This document shows positions 43,746-54,726 of a DNA stretch of 64,000 bases, piece after piece. Each line of letters opens with the position of its first letter. Positions within the stretch are counted from its first letter, which is position 1. The DNA comes from Rhodosporidiobolus odoratus. Its lineage: Eukaryota; Basidiomycota; Microbotryomycetes; Sporidiobolales; Sporidiobolaceae. The stretch spans positions 1,178,001-1,242,000 of the forward strand of contig JAOANU010000002.1 of the NCBI GenBank assembly GCA_034387635.1, in the 5' to 3' direction. The notes below the pieces were generated by a model. The model worked only from the letters and a program-made list of their open reading frames with translations, did not search any database and was not told the DNA's origin. The position numbers and the translations under genes are program-made.

Positions 43746-44772
43746 TCAAGCTGGCTCAGCACGACGTTGTAAACCATACTCTTCGACGACGAGCTTGACG
43801 ATGTCGCTCCATTCGTACATGGCTCCGAGTCCTGTAGAGGCAATACCCTCAATATGGTAGATCAAGTCGTGAGTCGAGAGGAAAAGGTTTGTACCCATGT
43901 CACCACAAGCAAGCTTCTTCCCAATCGGCCCAAAAACCTTGTAACCAAGCTCCTCCTGCACCATCTGGAGCTGCTTCGCTGTCAGGGGGTGCGCGTACAT
44001 GTGCGTATTCATGGCTGGAAAGAGGTAGACGGGGACGAATGTTGGGAGGGCGCGGAGGAAAGAGGTCTGTTCCATCCGAGTGTGTCAGGAAAAGCATGGA
44101 GGACGAGACAGAAGGAAGGCACGGACAAGGATGTTGTCACAGATGCCGTGGGTGATCTTGGCGAGCGTGTTGGCTGAACAGGGAGCGACTAGGACGACGT
44201 CGGCCCATCTTCGTAGCTGATCAAGAGCAAAGGAAAGGTTCAGCGGGCTCTGGACAAAGTAGATAGGCCTGAGGGGGCTAAATCACTTCGATGTGCAAGA
44301 CTGGATCTCCTATCCGCTGCCAACCCTGCGACGAAGGGGCAGACCGTTGTCATCAGCGAAAGAGGACAGGGAAAAGATCCGGGAGAAAACGCACCGCCCA
44401 CTCGTCTGCATTGGTCCATACCCGCACCTCCCCCTCGTGTGTCTTCTCTAAAGTGTCAACGTCGAAGAAGTGGGCGGCAGACTTGGTCGCTACCACCTGA
44501 ACGTCTACTTTGTCGTGCTGTTTCCAGAAGAAAAAGCAAAAGTCAGACGCACTCTCAACCTGATATGGGCAGCAACGGCGTACCTTGAGCAGCTCGTCTA
44601 CAATCAAGGGGGCTTTGATGGAAGCAACACTGCCTGAGCACGCCAGTAAGACGTGCAAGTTGCGGTGGGGGAAGACGACCGGGTTCTTCTCCTCGTCGCC
44701 CTTTGCGCCGAGCCCGTTTGGAAGGAGACGAGCGATGTCTTGAATGAGCTCGGTTGGAATGTTGGCAGCCAT
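43746..44772 (-). CDS. Phosphopantothenoylcysteine decarboxylase (PPCDC/HAL3 family flavoprotein)
   Basis: Exons from ATG at 44772 (MAANIPTELIQDIARLLPNG) to TGA at 43746. The HFCD fold is shown by HVLLACSGSVASIKAPLIVD, VVATKSAAHFF, RRWADVVLVAPCSANTLAKI with THGICDNIL, then VYLFPAMNTHMYAHPLTAKQ and LACGDMGLGAM. The PAMN motif and the ACGD Cys are the substrate-clamp and catalytic residues of PPCDC; HADEWA-like NADEWA precedes the active site region. It decarboxylates 4'-phosphopantothenoylcysteine in CoA synthesis, with FMN. The catalytic His is not in a place I can be sure of; VLHIEL, just before the ADVV strand, is the likely site. It lacks the long acidic tail of yeast Hal3/Vhs3, so a compact enzyme role is favoured. 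It is divergent from NSP1. Confidence 0.9.
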
Positions 44773-44956
44773 GGATGAGGAGGAGAGTCGGTGCGAGCAC
44801 TGAAACCAAGTGTACTGTAGTGAGATTAGGTTTTGCTTAATTTCCATGTTGGTGAGTTGAATACAAATTGACACTCTCTCTTGTTCACTCGACATAGGAA
44901 ATGGGTCAGTCTCGGTTCACACGCTCTGTAGTCATCTCGTACTGACTTGGACCACC
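44773..44956. promoter_or_regulatory. Divergent promoter of PPCDC and NSP1
   Basis: Only 184 bases separate the start codons. Confidence 0.55.
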
Positions 44957-47344
44957 ATGTCAGCCTTCAACTTTGGTAGTACGGGTTCAACGGGCTTCTC
45001 CTTCGGTCAACCTGGTCAGTTTCAACCTTGTTCCACTTGATCTTGGATCAACTCGCTCAACCTCACCCTCGCTTCTACAGCTTCAACTTCAGCAGCGACA
45101 CCTGCAACTGCAGCACCGACATCTCTATTCGGCGCAGCTCCAGCAGCTCCAGCCGCACCCGCTCCGGGAGGTGGACTTTTCGGAGGAGGGGCAGCAACCA
45201 CCGCATCAACTCCCTCTTTCTCCTTTGGCGGAGCACCAAAACCCGCAGCACCTGCCGCCGCTGCTCCTTCGCTCTTCGGCGCACCCGCCGCCTCGACCGG
45301 AACGACCCCGGCACCCTCAGCTGGCGGGCTCTTTTCCACTCCCGCCAAACCTCCTGCTGCTGGCGGACTCTTTGGCGCTCCCGCTGCGGGCACTACCACT
45401 CCAGCCGGGACTCCTGCGCCGCTGTTCGGCGGAGGTGCGACTGCCCCGGGCGGATTGTTCGGAGGCGGCACAGCGAAGCGCGAGGCAGACTCGGCAAGTG
45501 GCCAGGACCAAGCGAAAAAGCCGGCATTCAGCTTCGGCGCACCAGCAGCGACTAGTACCCCAGCGGCAGTAGCGCCGGCTGCACCTAGTCTCTTCGGAGC
45601 ACCTGCAACCGCCGCACCAAAACCGGCTGAACCGCCCAAATCGCTGTTCGGCGCTCCTGCTGCACCAAGTACCACCCCGAGCTTGTTTGGAGCGAAGCCG
45701 GCGGCACCGGTCACGGGCGCAGCGCCCAGCTTGTTTGGGGCTAAGCCAGCCGAAACGCCAGCGGCCAGCGCAGGCACGTCCCGTTGCCCGTTTCCTCACA
45801 GAAGTCTCTGCTTACCTCTGCTCTTGTTTCCCTATATAGCCCCTGCTGCCCCATCTCTCTTCGGCGCCAAGCCTGCTGCTCCGCCTGCATCTACTACGCA
45901 GGCAGGCGAGTTCACTCCGATATCCCTTTTCTGTATCGGACCTGACCTGTGCTTCTACAGCTACCCCGGCCGCACCCTCACTTTTCGGCGCAAAACCTGC
46001 CGCTCCTGCCACTTCTACTGCTGGTCCGTGCTGCCTTTCCTACCCACGACCGACCGGTGTTTGTGACTGACCAGTACTTTGATCCCGCAGCTCCCGCTTC
46101 CACTGCACCCTCCTTCTCCTTCGGCGCTTCTGCGGCTACGACTGCATCTACTTCCGCCGCCTCTACCGCCACTTCAAGCGCCCCTGCCCCCGCATCCGCT
46201 GTCCCCTCGCTCTTTGGTGCGAAACCCGCCGCTCCCGCCTCCACGACCCCTGCCGCACCAGCTTCCAGCGCTCTTACCCTCGGCGGCGCCGCCAAGCCCG
46301 CCACCACGGCTCCAGCTCTAGGCGCGACCTCTGCCGTCCCTGCTGCCCCGATTCCCTCTCTGCTGAGGGGTAAAACTCTGGATGAGATTGTCAATGGGTG
46401 GAGTGCTGAGTTGGAGGAGAGGACGAGGGACTTTGGAGATGTTGCTGGGGAGGTTAGGGAGTGGGATAGGGTTTTGAGAGAGAATGGGGAACAGGTGAGT
46501 CATATTTACTCTTCAATCGGATCCCTCGAGGATGTCGTTCGCTTTGCCCATGAGCACAGTCTGGGGGCATTGGACATGATGTTTGGTCAATTGTAGAGCG
46601 AGTGGGAAGGACGGACCAGGCTCACCTTTTTTTTTGGTGATCACGGCAGATCTCTCAACTTTACCAATCGGTCCTCCCCCTCTCCCCTTTGCAAGACAAC
46701 ATCACTAGCTCGCTCGACTACATCGAAGGGCAGCAGAAGGATTTGGCTACGATCCTTGACAGTTACGAAGCCCAGGTTGGAGAGCTCGTTGATCAGTCTG
46801 GGGCTGGGTTCGGGATGAGCACTGGGTATAGGGGTGGAATAGGTGGTGGAGCGGCAGAGAGGGAGAGGGAGAAGGCGTACGTTTACAGTCTCGCCTGTCG
46901 TCGTCGTAGTACTCGCTGCATGAATCGAGGTTACGAGACTGACTAGCATCTCTCGTCCCGTGTTTCTACAGCTACGCCCTCGCCACCACCCTCTCCTCCT
47001 CCCTCGACAGTACCTCGGTCTCGCTCACCTCCCTCATCCAAACTCTAAACACCCTCTCCCCCTCTCTCGCACCTCCTTCCTCATCATCCCAATCAAACGG
47101 TGGAGCTGAAGAAGACCCCCTCACCCAAATCGCCGCCATCCTAAACGCTCACCTCGGCTCCTTGAAATGGATCGAAGGGTCGACCGAGTCGATCAGGAAG
47201 AATGTGAGAGACCTTGAAGGGAGGGTGGGGGAGGTCAAGGGTAGGATGGAAGAGAGGGGGGGAAGGGGGACACCGATGAATGCGTCGAGATTGGGAGCGA
47301 GTGGGTTGGGAAGGTCGGGCAGTCCGTTCGCGAGGAGGATTTGA
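44957..47344 (+). CDS. NSP1: Nucleoporin NSP1/NUP62 with FG repeats
   Basis: ATG at 44957 opens MSAFNFGSTGSTGFSFGQP. The N-terminal half is a FG-repeat region with many SLFGA, GLFG and FSFGA units in Ala/Pro/Thr-rich spacers. Two short exons (45840-45905 and 45961-46023) each encode one unit. The C-terminal half is the Nsp1 coiled-coil: IPSLLRGKTLDEIVNGWSAE, LEERTRDFGDVAGEVREWDR, ISQLYQSVLPLSPLQDNITS, LDYIEGQQKDLATILDSYEA, and SLKWIEGSTESIRKNVRDLE; it ends SGSPFARRI. NSP1 sits in the central channel of the nuclear pore with Nup57/Nup49 and lines the FG barrier. Two introns here have GC donors. Confidence 0.95.
45774..45839 (+). other. GC-AG intron in NSP1
   Basis: The junction GCAG|GCACGT...TATAG|CC restores Ala-Pro-Ala in phase 1. 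No GT donor nearby keeps the frame. Confidence 0.7.
45906..45960 (+). other. GC-AG intron in NSP1 (second)
   Basis: The junction GCAG|GCGAGT...CTACAG|CT, again phase 1, joins QA to ATPAAPSLFG. CCTGACC is a good branch site. Confidence 0.7.
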
Positions 47345-47596
47345 GCTAGAGGGTCAGGATATGCTGAGCTGCCATGCAGTGCAAGAGCTCTCTTTCGTCT
47401 TTGTCCCCTCTATGCATTGCCACTCGCCATTATCTGTCATTGGGCCATCGCCAGTCTCTGTCACTGGGCCGAGACTGGTCCCAGAGGGGCAGATTGTAAG
47501 GTAAGTATAGCACGAAGTGTACTGGACACAAGGTAAAGGGGAAAAAAAATTGCACTGCTGCTACTTCAGTTTGGCTCCTGCCGTTCGAAAATCAAG

Positions 47597-49337
47597 CTAG
47601 TACACCTCGCCTGCATGCCGACTTTTTCGCCCGCCTCCTCCGCCACCGTTCCCAGCTCCACCACCACCGCCTGTACGCATCCCTCCACCACCTCCGCCTC
47701 CGCCTGACCGACCGCCTTCTCCCCCCGGCCCGGAAGAAGAGACGACAAGGAGTTGTTTGTCGAGCAGCTGTGAGCAAAGCGGGGAAGATCAGATCAGTTC
47801 CAGCAGAGTGGTGAAGGAGGAGGAACACGACGACGCAAAGAGGAGGCAGACGAAAAGGCACGAAGAAGAACAAGAAGGTTAAAGGTCAAGCGTACTTCGT
47901 TGGCCGTCGACAATTGTTTGGTCAAGGTGGCCAAGTAGTTGGTAAGGAGTACATCATTGTACTCTGTCAAGAATTCGTCCTCCAACGCTCCTCCTCCCTC
48001 TCCCTGCCCGTTCCCCTTGCCCTCGCCAACATCCCTCTCCGTCGCCTTCTCCTTCCCCTTACCCATTCCCTTGTCCTCCTTTCCTAATATTGGTGTTTCC
48101 GACTCTGCCTCCCCAGGTAAGCTCGCCACCAACGCCGCAATCTGCCTCAGGGTTTCGGGATCTGAACGAGCGGTGCCAGAGGCGACGGCTTGGAGGTACG
48201 AGAGGATCTGTGAGATTCGATCCGAGAGCATGGATAGGGCTGAGCGTTGGGTTGTTAGGGCGGCGAGGACTGCCGGATATAGCAGAGAGGGTTCAGCATA
48301 CGGATCAGAATCGGATAGTGAGGGGGGTTTGAAGAGGGAGGAGAAGGAGGTGCAGGAGGGGAGCAAGCAGGGAGAAGGATGAGAAAGGAGAGAAAAGGAA
48401 ACGCACGACTTGAACTCGCGCCTTCCTGACCCCCCTCCACTCCCTTACTCACATGGTCGACCGCGACCCTCTCGGCCTCACCCGTCTCAATCTCGTACGG
48501 CACGGGTACAAAGACCGGTGTCGGTTCATTGTTCACAATCTCGACGACGGATTCGTAAATCACGATGGGGAGGTCTTTGGTGGTGTGAGGGGTGCTGGGA
48601 GGGGAGAGACGGAGGAAGAGGGGGGTTTCGTTGTACTGGAGGAACTGTGGCATGATCCAGGGTTAGACTCGGGAGAGGATCGAGAGGAAGGAGGACGCTA
48701 CAGACCTGCTTGTGGAGGGCTACTTCGGCGGGACCGGTCGAGTCGCCGACGGTGTACCAGCCGAGGAAGTCGAAGGTGGGGAACACTTGCTTGACTGCAG
48801 TGAGGCGTATGGGAGGAAAAGAAAGAAAAGAGAGAGAGAGAGTGGGACAAAAGGCTAGCAAGGTCAGCTGTCGACTGTAGCCAGACGGCAGGAAGCGACT
48901 CGAGCGGTGCACCCTGGGGAAGCGTGAGAGCAGTAAAGAGGGACCGACATTGATCGCGCCTGGTAACAAAGTAGGCGTGGTCAACCTTGAAGTCTCGGGT
49001 GCGGTGGTCGTTGTCAGGCTGTACGACGCATTCGAACGAGTTCATGATGTCGACTTGCCTTCCCTGCTGTGTTCCGAGGAGTGCACCAAAGACTGAAGAA
49101 GAAGGATGGGTAAGTTGTGGTAAGTGGGGTGGGCAAGGGAGCGGACCTCGAGCGTTGGGATTTGCAGTGTTGATGGCTACGCGGGTTGCTTGATCCGAGA
49201 TTGACAGGAGGGGTAGAGGGTGGCTGCATCGAGGTAGGACAGAGTCAGTCCGAGGTGCAAGTGGAGGAGGAGGAGGAGGAGGAGGAGGAGGAGGAGGGAG
49301 GGAGCAGAGTGAGCTTGCAGTGATACTTTGAGTCCAT
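47597..49337 (-). CDS. CSN6: COP9 signalosome subunit 6 (MPN domain)
   Basis: The first coding exon is only 11 bases (49337-49327, ATG GAC TCA AA). A 103-base intron with a GGA/TCC repeat follows, then exon 2 (from 49223) gives NHPLPLLSISDQATRVAINT and ARVFGALLGTQQGRQVDIMN with SFECV, the MPN fold. Then FPTFDFLGWYTVGDS, FLQYNETPLFLRLSP, DLPIVIYESVVE, and a C-terminal helical part with LSDRISQILSYLQAVASG and DVLLTNYLATLTKQLSTANE. The end is Gly-rich (RSGGGGGGGG) and stops after HAGEVY. No JAMM metal motif is present, as expected for CSN6, which pairs with CSN5 in the complex that removes NEDD8 from cullins. Confidence 0.9.
49263..49296. repeat. (GGA)n microsatellite in the first CSN6 intron
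   Basis: About 11 GGA units, on the CSN6 strand TCC, forming an extended polypyrimidine tract inside the intron. Confidence 0.9.
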
Positions 49338-49727
49338 CCTGCTGTGCCATGCTGCTAGTCTACCCTGCCAGTGAGCGAGTGTAAACGAGATCATGGGTTC
49401 AATTCGCTTCTCCCGCTCACCGCTTGACTGCATCTCGCTCAATTCAACTACAAAACCTTCCGTACAGGAACTCTACAGCCACTACACAGTCAGTTGACCC
49501 TACCCCACTCGTACTGTCCCTGTCGCCTCCCTTCTCCCCTCACCCCGCCAACTCGTTCCCCTCGACTTCGAAACATCCCATCCAGCTCGCAACGCCATCT
49601 GACTTGTCGAGACTCCCCTTCACTCGCCTGGCACCGGTATGTCACGCCCCTCTGAGCCGCTACTGACTCTCCCCACCTCGTTCTCCCGCCTGCAGGTCCA
49701 CCTTCTCCTCAGACTCGTCCCTTCATC
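49338..49727. promoter_or_regulatory. Divergent promoter/leader of CSN6 and eIF2-alpha
   Basis: About 390 bases. A likely 5' UTR intron of the eIF2-alpha gene (GTATGTCACG ... CCTGCAG, about 49638-49695) lies 32 bases before its ATG. Confidence 0.55.
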
Positions 49728-50882
49728 ATGCGGTACTATGCCGACAGGTTCCCCGAGGTCAGTACCAACCCTCACCAACCCATCTGACGAACGCCTCAGA
49801 GGCTGACCCAACCCGGACCGTCTCTTCACCTTCAGGTCGACTCGCTGGTCATGGTCCAGGTCAAGCAAATTCAGGAAATGGGTGCCTATGTTAAACTCGT
49901 ACGCTCTTCCTCTTGCCCTCGAGCCTTTGCTCTCATGCGCTGACCCGTCTCCCCGCAGCTCGAGTACGACAACATCGAGGGCATGATTCTCCTTTCCGAG
50001 CTGTCCAGGCGTCGTATCCGTTCCATCCAAAAGCTCATCCGGGTCGGCAGGAACGAGGTTGTGGTCGTCATGAGGGTTGACAAGGAGAAGGGTAAGCCCA
50101 TCTTGATACCCCCCAACCTCTGCGCCCAACTGACCGTTTTCTTCTCCTGCAGGCTACATTGACCTTTCCAAGCGACGAGTGTCGGCCGAGGACGTCATCA
50201 AGTGCGAGGAACGGTACAACAAGTCCAAGACGGTACACACCATCATGCGTCATGTGGCGGAAAAGACGGGCAAGGAGATGGACGAGGTCAACGAGTTGAT
50301 CTCGTGGCCGCTGTACACCAAGTTCGGCCACGCTTACGACGCCTTCAAGCTTTCCATTGCGTGCGTCCTTCACAATCGGCATGGTGAATCTAGGATTGAC
50401 AGCTGGTCGTGCCCTGCAGCGAACCCGAAACCGTCTTTGGCGACCTGACCATTCCCCCCGAGATCTACGAATCCCTCCGAGCCGAGATCGCCCGTCGCCT
50501 GACCCCTCAACCCGTCAAGATCCGTGCCGACCTCGAAGTGACCAACTTTAGCTACTCGGGCATCCTGACCATTCAAGAAGCGCTCGCAGCGGGAGAAGCC
50601 TTGTCGACCCCCGAGATTCCCATCAAGATCCGTCTGGTCGCCCCACCGTTGTATGTCATGGTGTCCAACACGACCGACAAGCAGGGAGCGATTGAGCGAT
50701 TGGAGCAGGCTATTGAGGCGATTGGAGAGGTGATCAAGAAGGAGGAGGGAGGGCACTTGAATGTCAAGATGAAGCCCAAGGCGGTCAGTGAGACGGATGA
50801 CCTCGAGTTGGCGGCGTTGATGGACAGGGTCGCGAGGGAGAACAAGGAGATTAGTGGTGACGAGGATTCGGATGGCGAGTAG
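49728..50882 (+). CDS. SUI2: Translation initiation factor eIF2 subunit alpha
   Basis: ATG at 49728 opens [10 protein letters not shown], then [54 protein letters not shown] and [20 protein letters not shown], the S1 domain. The helical part follows ([40 protein letters not shown]), then the alpha-beta C-terminal domain with [20 protein letters not shown] and an acidic end [11 protein letters not shown]. Ser47 in SELSRRR is the counterpart of the regulatory Ser51, the target of Gcn2-type kinases. eIF2 carries initiator Met-tRNA to the 40S subunit. The N-terminus lacks the usual MxxxxC before RFY by a few residues. Introns are short GT-AG. Confidence 0.95.
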
Positions 50883-51440
50883 TCGATTGACGTGTGTCGG
50901 CAACTCGTTTAGACTTGCAGGCTTGTTTCCCTTGTGCTTTTTTTCGCTGTCGCGACTTTTCTGTCCCTGTCCAACTGCTGTCACTCTGCTGCTCAACATG
51001 TCTAGCCTTCCGCGCGCTACCTTGGGGTCTTTCCAAGCTCAGCACCGCCCTCGATGTCGTCGCCGGTCTGCTAGCTCTCATTCTTCGTCATCGCTCGAGT
51101 TGCGCAACGAAGCTCGCCACGGAGTCAAGTAAGCCCCGAATAAATTCTTCTGCTACCCCTCCCGATCGACATGCCTTGGACGCCTCGAATGCGGGAGTCC
51201 AAGTTGAGAGAAGTACGAAGGGTTGCGCTCGGCGAGACGTGGATGTGCGGGGAGACATGGAGTCGCTGGAAGAGCGTCTACGACCTGGAAGTACTGCTAC
51301 GACCGACCAAGCACGGCCGCGCTTACCGTCGACGGCAGTTCCGCCCTCTTTACCTTTTTCTGCCCCCGCTTGAACACCCTGATCGCTGACAACCCACGCA
51401 CCTGCCGCTCTTTCTTTCCTCCGTCGTGACAGAATCAAGC
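50883..51440. other. Intergenic region upstream of TPR copy A
   Basis: About 560 bases. A 44-codon start at 50998 (MSSLPRATLGSFQ) has no partner exon in a TPR frame and is not called. Confidence 0.45.
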
Positions 51441-54263
51441 ATGTCCACCGCCTCCAGCCTCAAATCAGAAGGAAACGCCCACTTCGCCGCGAAGAGATGG
51501 GCGGATGCCGCCGCTTCGTATACCGACGCTATCAGGCTGGAGAAGGACGATACTGCCTTGTCGGCGTTGCTGAGCAACAGGAGTGCGACGTACTTGCACT
51601 TGGGTCAGCCGGACAAGGGTGCGCTCGCCGTCCGGATCTATCACTTCTGCTTTTTCCTTCTGCCTTCTCAAATAATCGCAAGCTGATTGACATCGTGACC
51701 GCTTGTACAGCTCTGGAAGACGCAAGTCTCGCAGTTCTGAAGCGACCAACCTGGGGCAAAGCCCATGCCCGAGTTGCCGAAGTCCACTCAAGGTTGCAAG
51801 ACTTTCAAATGGCCGAACTGGCCTACACCCGAGCCATCGACCTCGCCGAAGACGCCCCCTCCAAAACACGCTACGAAGCCTCTCTCTCGGCCACGAAATC
51901 CAGCGCTTCCGCCTCCGTGGCCGCCGCCAAACGCTTCGGGGTCGGCCTTCAAACCGGTACACCCGCCGACATGTACCCGAACAGGATCAGGCAGTTGAAC
52001 GTTCCCATCTGGCCGGGCAGTGGATTGGCCCTCACGATGCATGCGTATGAGAACTGTGAGCAGGGAATGAAGGACTTGGATGATGCGATGGAAAAGATTG
52101 ATGAGAATGGGAATTTACATGCAAAGGCGTTTTCCCTCGCAATGGCGAACATCTGCGGTGCGTCGTTCCTCCTCCTCCATTGCACTCTCACCCTCGGGCC
52201 GTACCTTTGCAGGCCTCGCCTACCCATAATCGTCCATATCGTCCTTGTTTTGTCTTGCGGTTAGCTGACATCGCCTTGTTCATGACGCAGAATGCATCCT
52301 CGCGGACGAAGTCGGCTTCATGATGACGAGCGGGAAAGATCCCAAGTTCCCCCTGCCCGACAAGTTGAGCAAGATTGCCAAGTTTGAATTGTTTGCCGGC
52401 AATGCGACAGTGCGTTCTTCTTTCCTTTTTGGCCCCTAGACTTCCCTGCCTATCGTTTCGTACTCATGCCCCGACCTCTCGTACTGACTTTGTCTGCGGC
52501 ACCTTGTTGTATTTTGTGCGGACAGAAGTACTTTACCAACGCAATCTGGTCAGCGAAAGATATCATAGACGACCTGGACAAGCGCATCGCGACTGATGGT
52601 CAGACGAGGTGCGCTCACCCGTTCCAAAGTCGTCCGTATCCTGCCTTGTCCCGCACCAAGACTGACGTTGATGTGTCCCGCTCCTTCGTCCTTGTCCATC
52701 GCTGCTTCTTTGTCCTCCCTCGCTTGTACCTTCGTTTCGGCAGGGTCCGACAAGTCACCTCGTCCCTCATTAGGGGTAAGATCTTGGCTGGCTTCGTACA
52801 GAGTGGACAGGGCGAACATGGTGCGCTGCTCCTGCCTCTAATCTCCCCTCTCGCCCTCTTTCATCATTGTCGACGGTGCCAATCATCGGTTTCTGAGGCC
52901 CTCGAAGCTGACCCATATACCGCGTACCGCGCAGGATCTGCCGTCGCTGATGTCAAGTTGGCGATGGGCTTGTTGGAGGACGGATCGAAAAAATGGGCTC
53001 GAAAAGCGCTGGAGGACAAGGTGAGCGCGAGCAGTCCCTTGACCTTCCGTCCGCCTCGATAGTAAAAACACTGGCGCGGGTTACTCACGCGCGTTGTGCT
53101 GATGACAGGGCAAGGCGTTTCAGCCAACTTTCCTCCGCATCGTTCGGGCTTACTTGCTCAGTGCGGCTTCTTCGCCCCATCGTTTCCACGTCGTCGGATT
53201 GACACTGACAGACATGGATACAGACCGGATGCAAGGCGCTACGCGAGATGCCAAGACCCCGTCGGCAAGGCGCATGTTTACCCTCGAGGCGGTTGAGACG
53301 ATGGCGAAGGAACAGCTCGAGGTGCGTTGCTGGTCCTCATATGCTAGTGGGAGTCGTACCAACCGAGTGTGCGTACCTGCAGGAGAACAACCCAGCGAAC
53401 TGGCCTGCATTTGACGGCAGTCTTACCCGACTTTCCTACTACGTTCCGTCGTTTTCCTCCCTGCCTTGTTCACCACCTACCTGACCAGTTAGCCGTTGAC
53501 ACGTATTGCAGGTCAAACCTCGCTGGGAAGCCTACACCGCTCTCGCCTGGGTGCACTCACAACGGGCCCGCAAACCTCTAGCAAACTTCAACATTCCAAG
53601 CGGACAAGCCCGAATGGCTGATCTTGACGAGGCGAAGAAGGCGGCCGAGTGCTACGATAAGGCGACGGAGTTGATGCCGGATGACTTTCACAGGAAGAGG
53701 GAGATGCTGTGGCATGGGTTGGAGATGTACGCCCACTTGTCGCTTCGCCATGTTCTCGTGCACTGGTCTCGCAGGCTCCTAGCATTGGCTTCTAGTTCGA
53801 CAAGTAGATTACTGACACGGTCGGACTGCAGGCATCTTCGTGCCGGTGGTCAGACTATTCAGGCCCTCTATAGCAAGGCTGAGAAGGCGGAAAAGGTCAA
53901 TGCCGAGATGGACAAGATCTGTACGCGCTGATTTCACTCGGCCTGATCTTCCTCTCTTCCCGTCCTCCCGGATTCCCAGCGATGTCGCTTACTCGTTGTC
54001 CCGTCCTGTGACCTGTAGTTGGCCCGGTGAAAGACTTTGAACAACGCATCTTCGCCCGGCACCAAGTCCAGTCCATCCGCGATACCCTCGCTTCGATGCC
54101 TCCCGGTCAAGGTTCAGTCAACGACGTTGTCAAAGCCATCCCAACGTTGAACCTGCAGGGGACGCCTCCCGGTTTCGCGCCGCAGTCGGCTTTTGCTCCG
54201 GGGTACTTTGAGAGATTGCCCGGGAGCGTTTGTGTGGTGGACGTCTTGGGGTTGCAGAGGTAA
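51441..54263 (+). CDS. TPR-clamp protein, tandem copy A
   Basis: About 580 residues by my estimate, from ATG at 51441 to TAA at 54261-54263. The first 110 residues are a three-TPR clamp: SLKSEGNAHFAAKRWADAAA, LLSNRSATYLHLGQPDKGAL, RPTWGKAHARVAEVHSRLQD. The five residues that hold a C-terminal EEVD peptide (Lys and Asn in helix 1, Asn in SNRS, Lys and Arg in GKAHAR) are all there, so binding to Hsp70/Hsp90 tails is likely by family knowledge. The rest matches only copy B: KYFTNAIWSAKDIIDDLDKR, SSLIRGKILAGF, VKPRWEAYTALAWVHSQRAR, NFNIPSGQARMADLDEAKKA, PGYFERLPGSVCVV. I do not recognise this region. Confidence 0.75.
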
Positions 54264-54726
54264 AAAAGTGTGACGGTGTTGTAGCTGGGGCAGAGTCGTC
54301 AGAATACTACTTGCTCGCAACTTCGCTCTGGTCAAATGGTTTTCTCTTCTTCCGCCCTGCTTCGACTTTTGCGCAACCTCGTTCGATCAGCCAGCGACTT
54401 TCTTGATCGCCGCAGAGTAAGCTTCAAGGACGTCCTTGCCTTCTTGCGATGGTCCATAAGCCGCTGCGGCTCTCATGCGAGGTTGTGGCCTGGAAAGGGC
54501 GGGTCAGCGAGGAGAGCGACTGAGAGGCCGTGGGGCGCGGAGAGGCGGCCAGTTCGCTTCGTCAAGATACTGCGGACAATCATGGTCGCCTCACCTCATT
54601 GTAGGACGCGGTCGACGGCCCCTACATTTTCCTCAAGTTTCAGCTCGCTCATCCCGGTTTTCGGAGACTGACCTGCGCTGTCGTATCCGGTCTATCATTC
54701 TCTCTCATTCGTGTGACAGGAACATC
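54264..54726. other. Spacer between the tandem TPR genes
   Basis: About 460 bases with the promoter of copy B. A short frame at 54336 (MVFSSSALLRLL) is not supported. Confidence 0.45.

Noticed and set aside
45022..45777. 251-codon minus-strand frame rich in Gly and Ala
   Set aside because: Complement of the Ala/Pro FG repeats of NSP1; no independent support.
49330..49430. GGGTTCAATTC resembling a tRNA T-loop
   Set aside because: No matching acceptor stem or A box about 50-60 bases upstream; it lies in the CSN6/eIF2-alpha leader.
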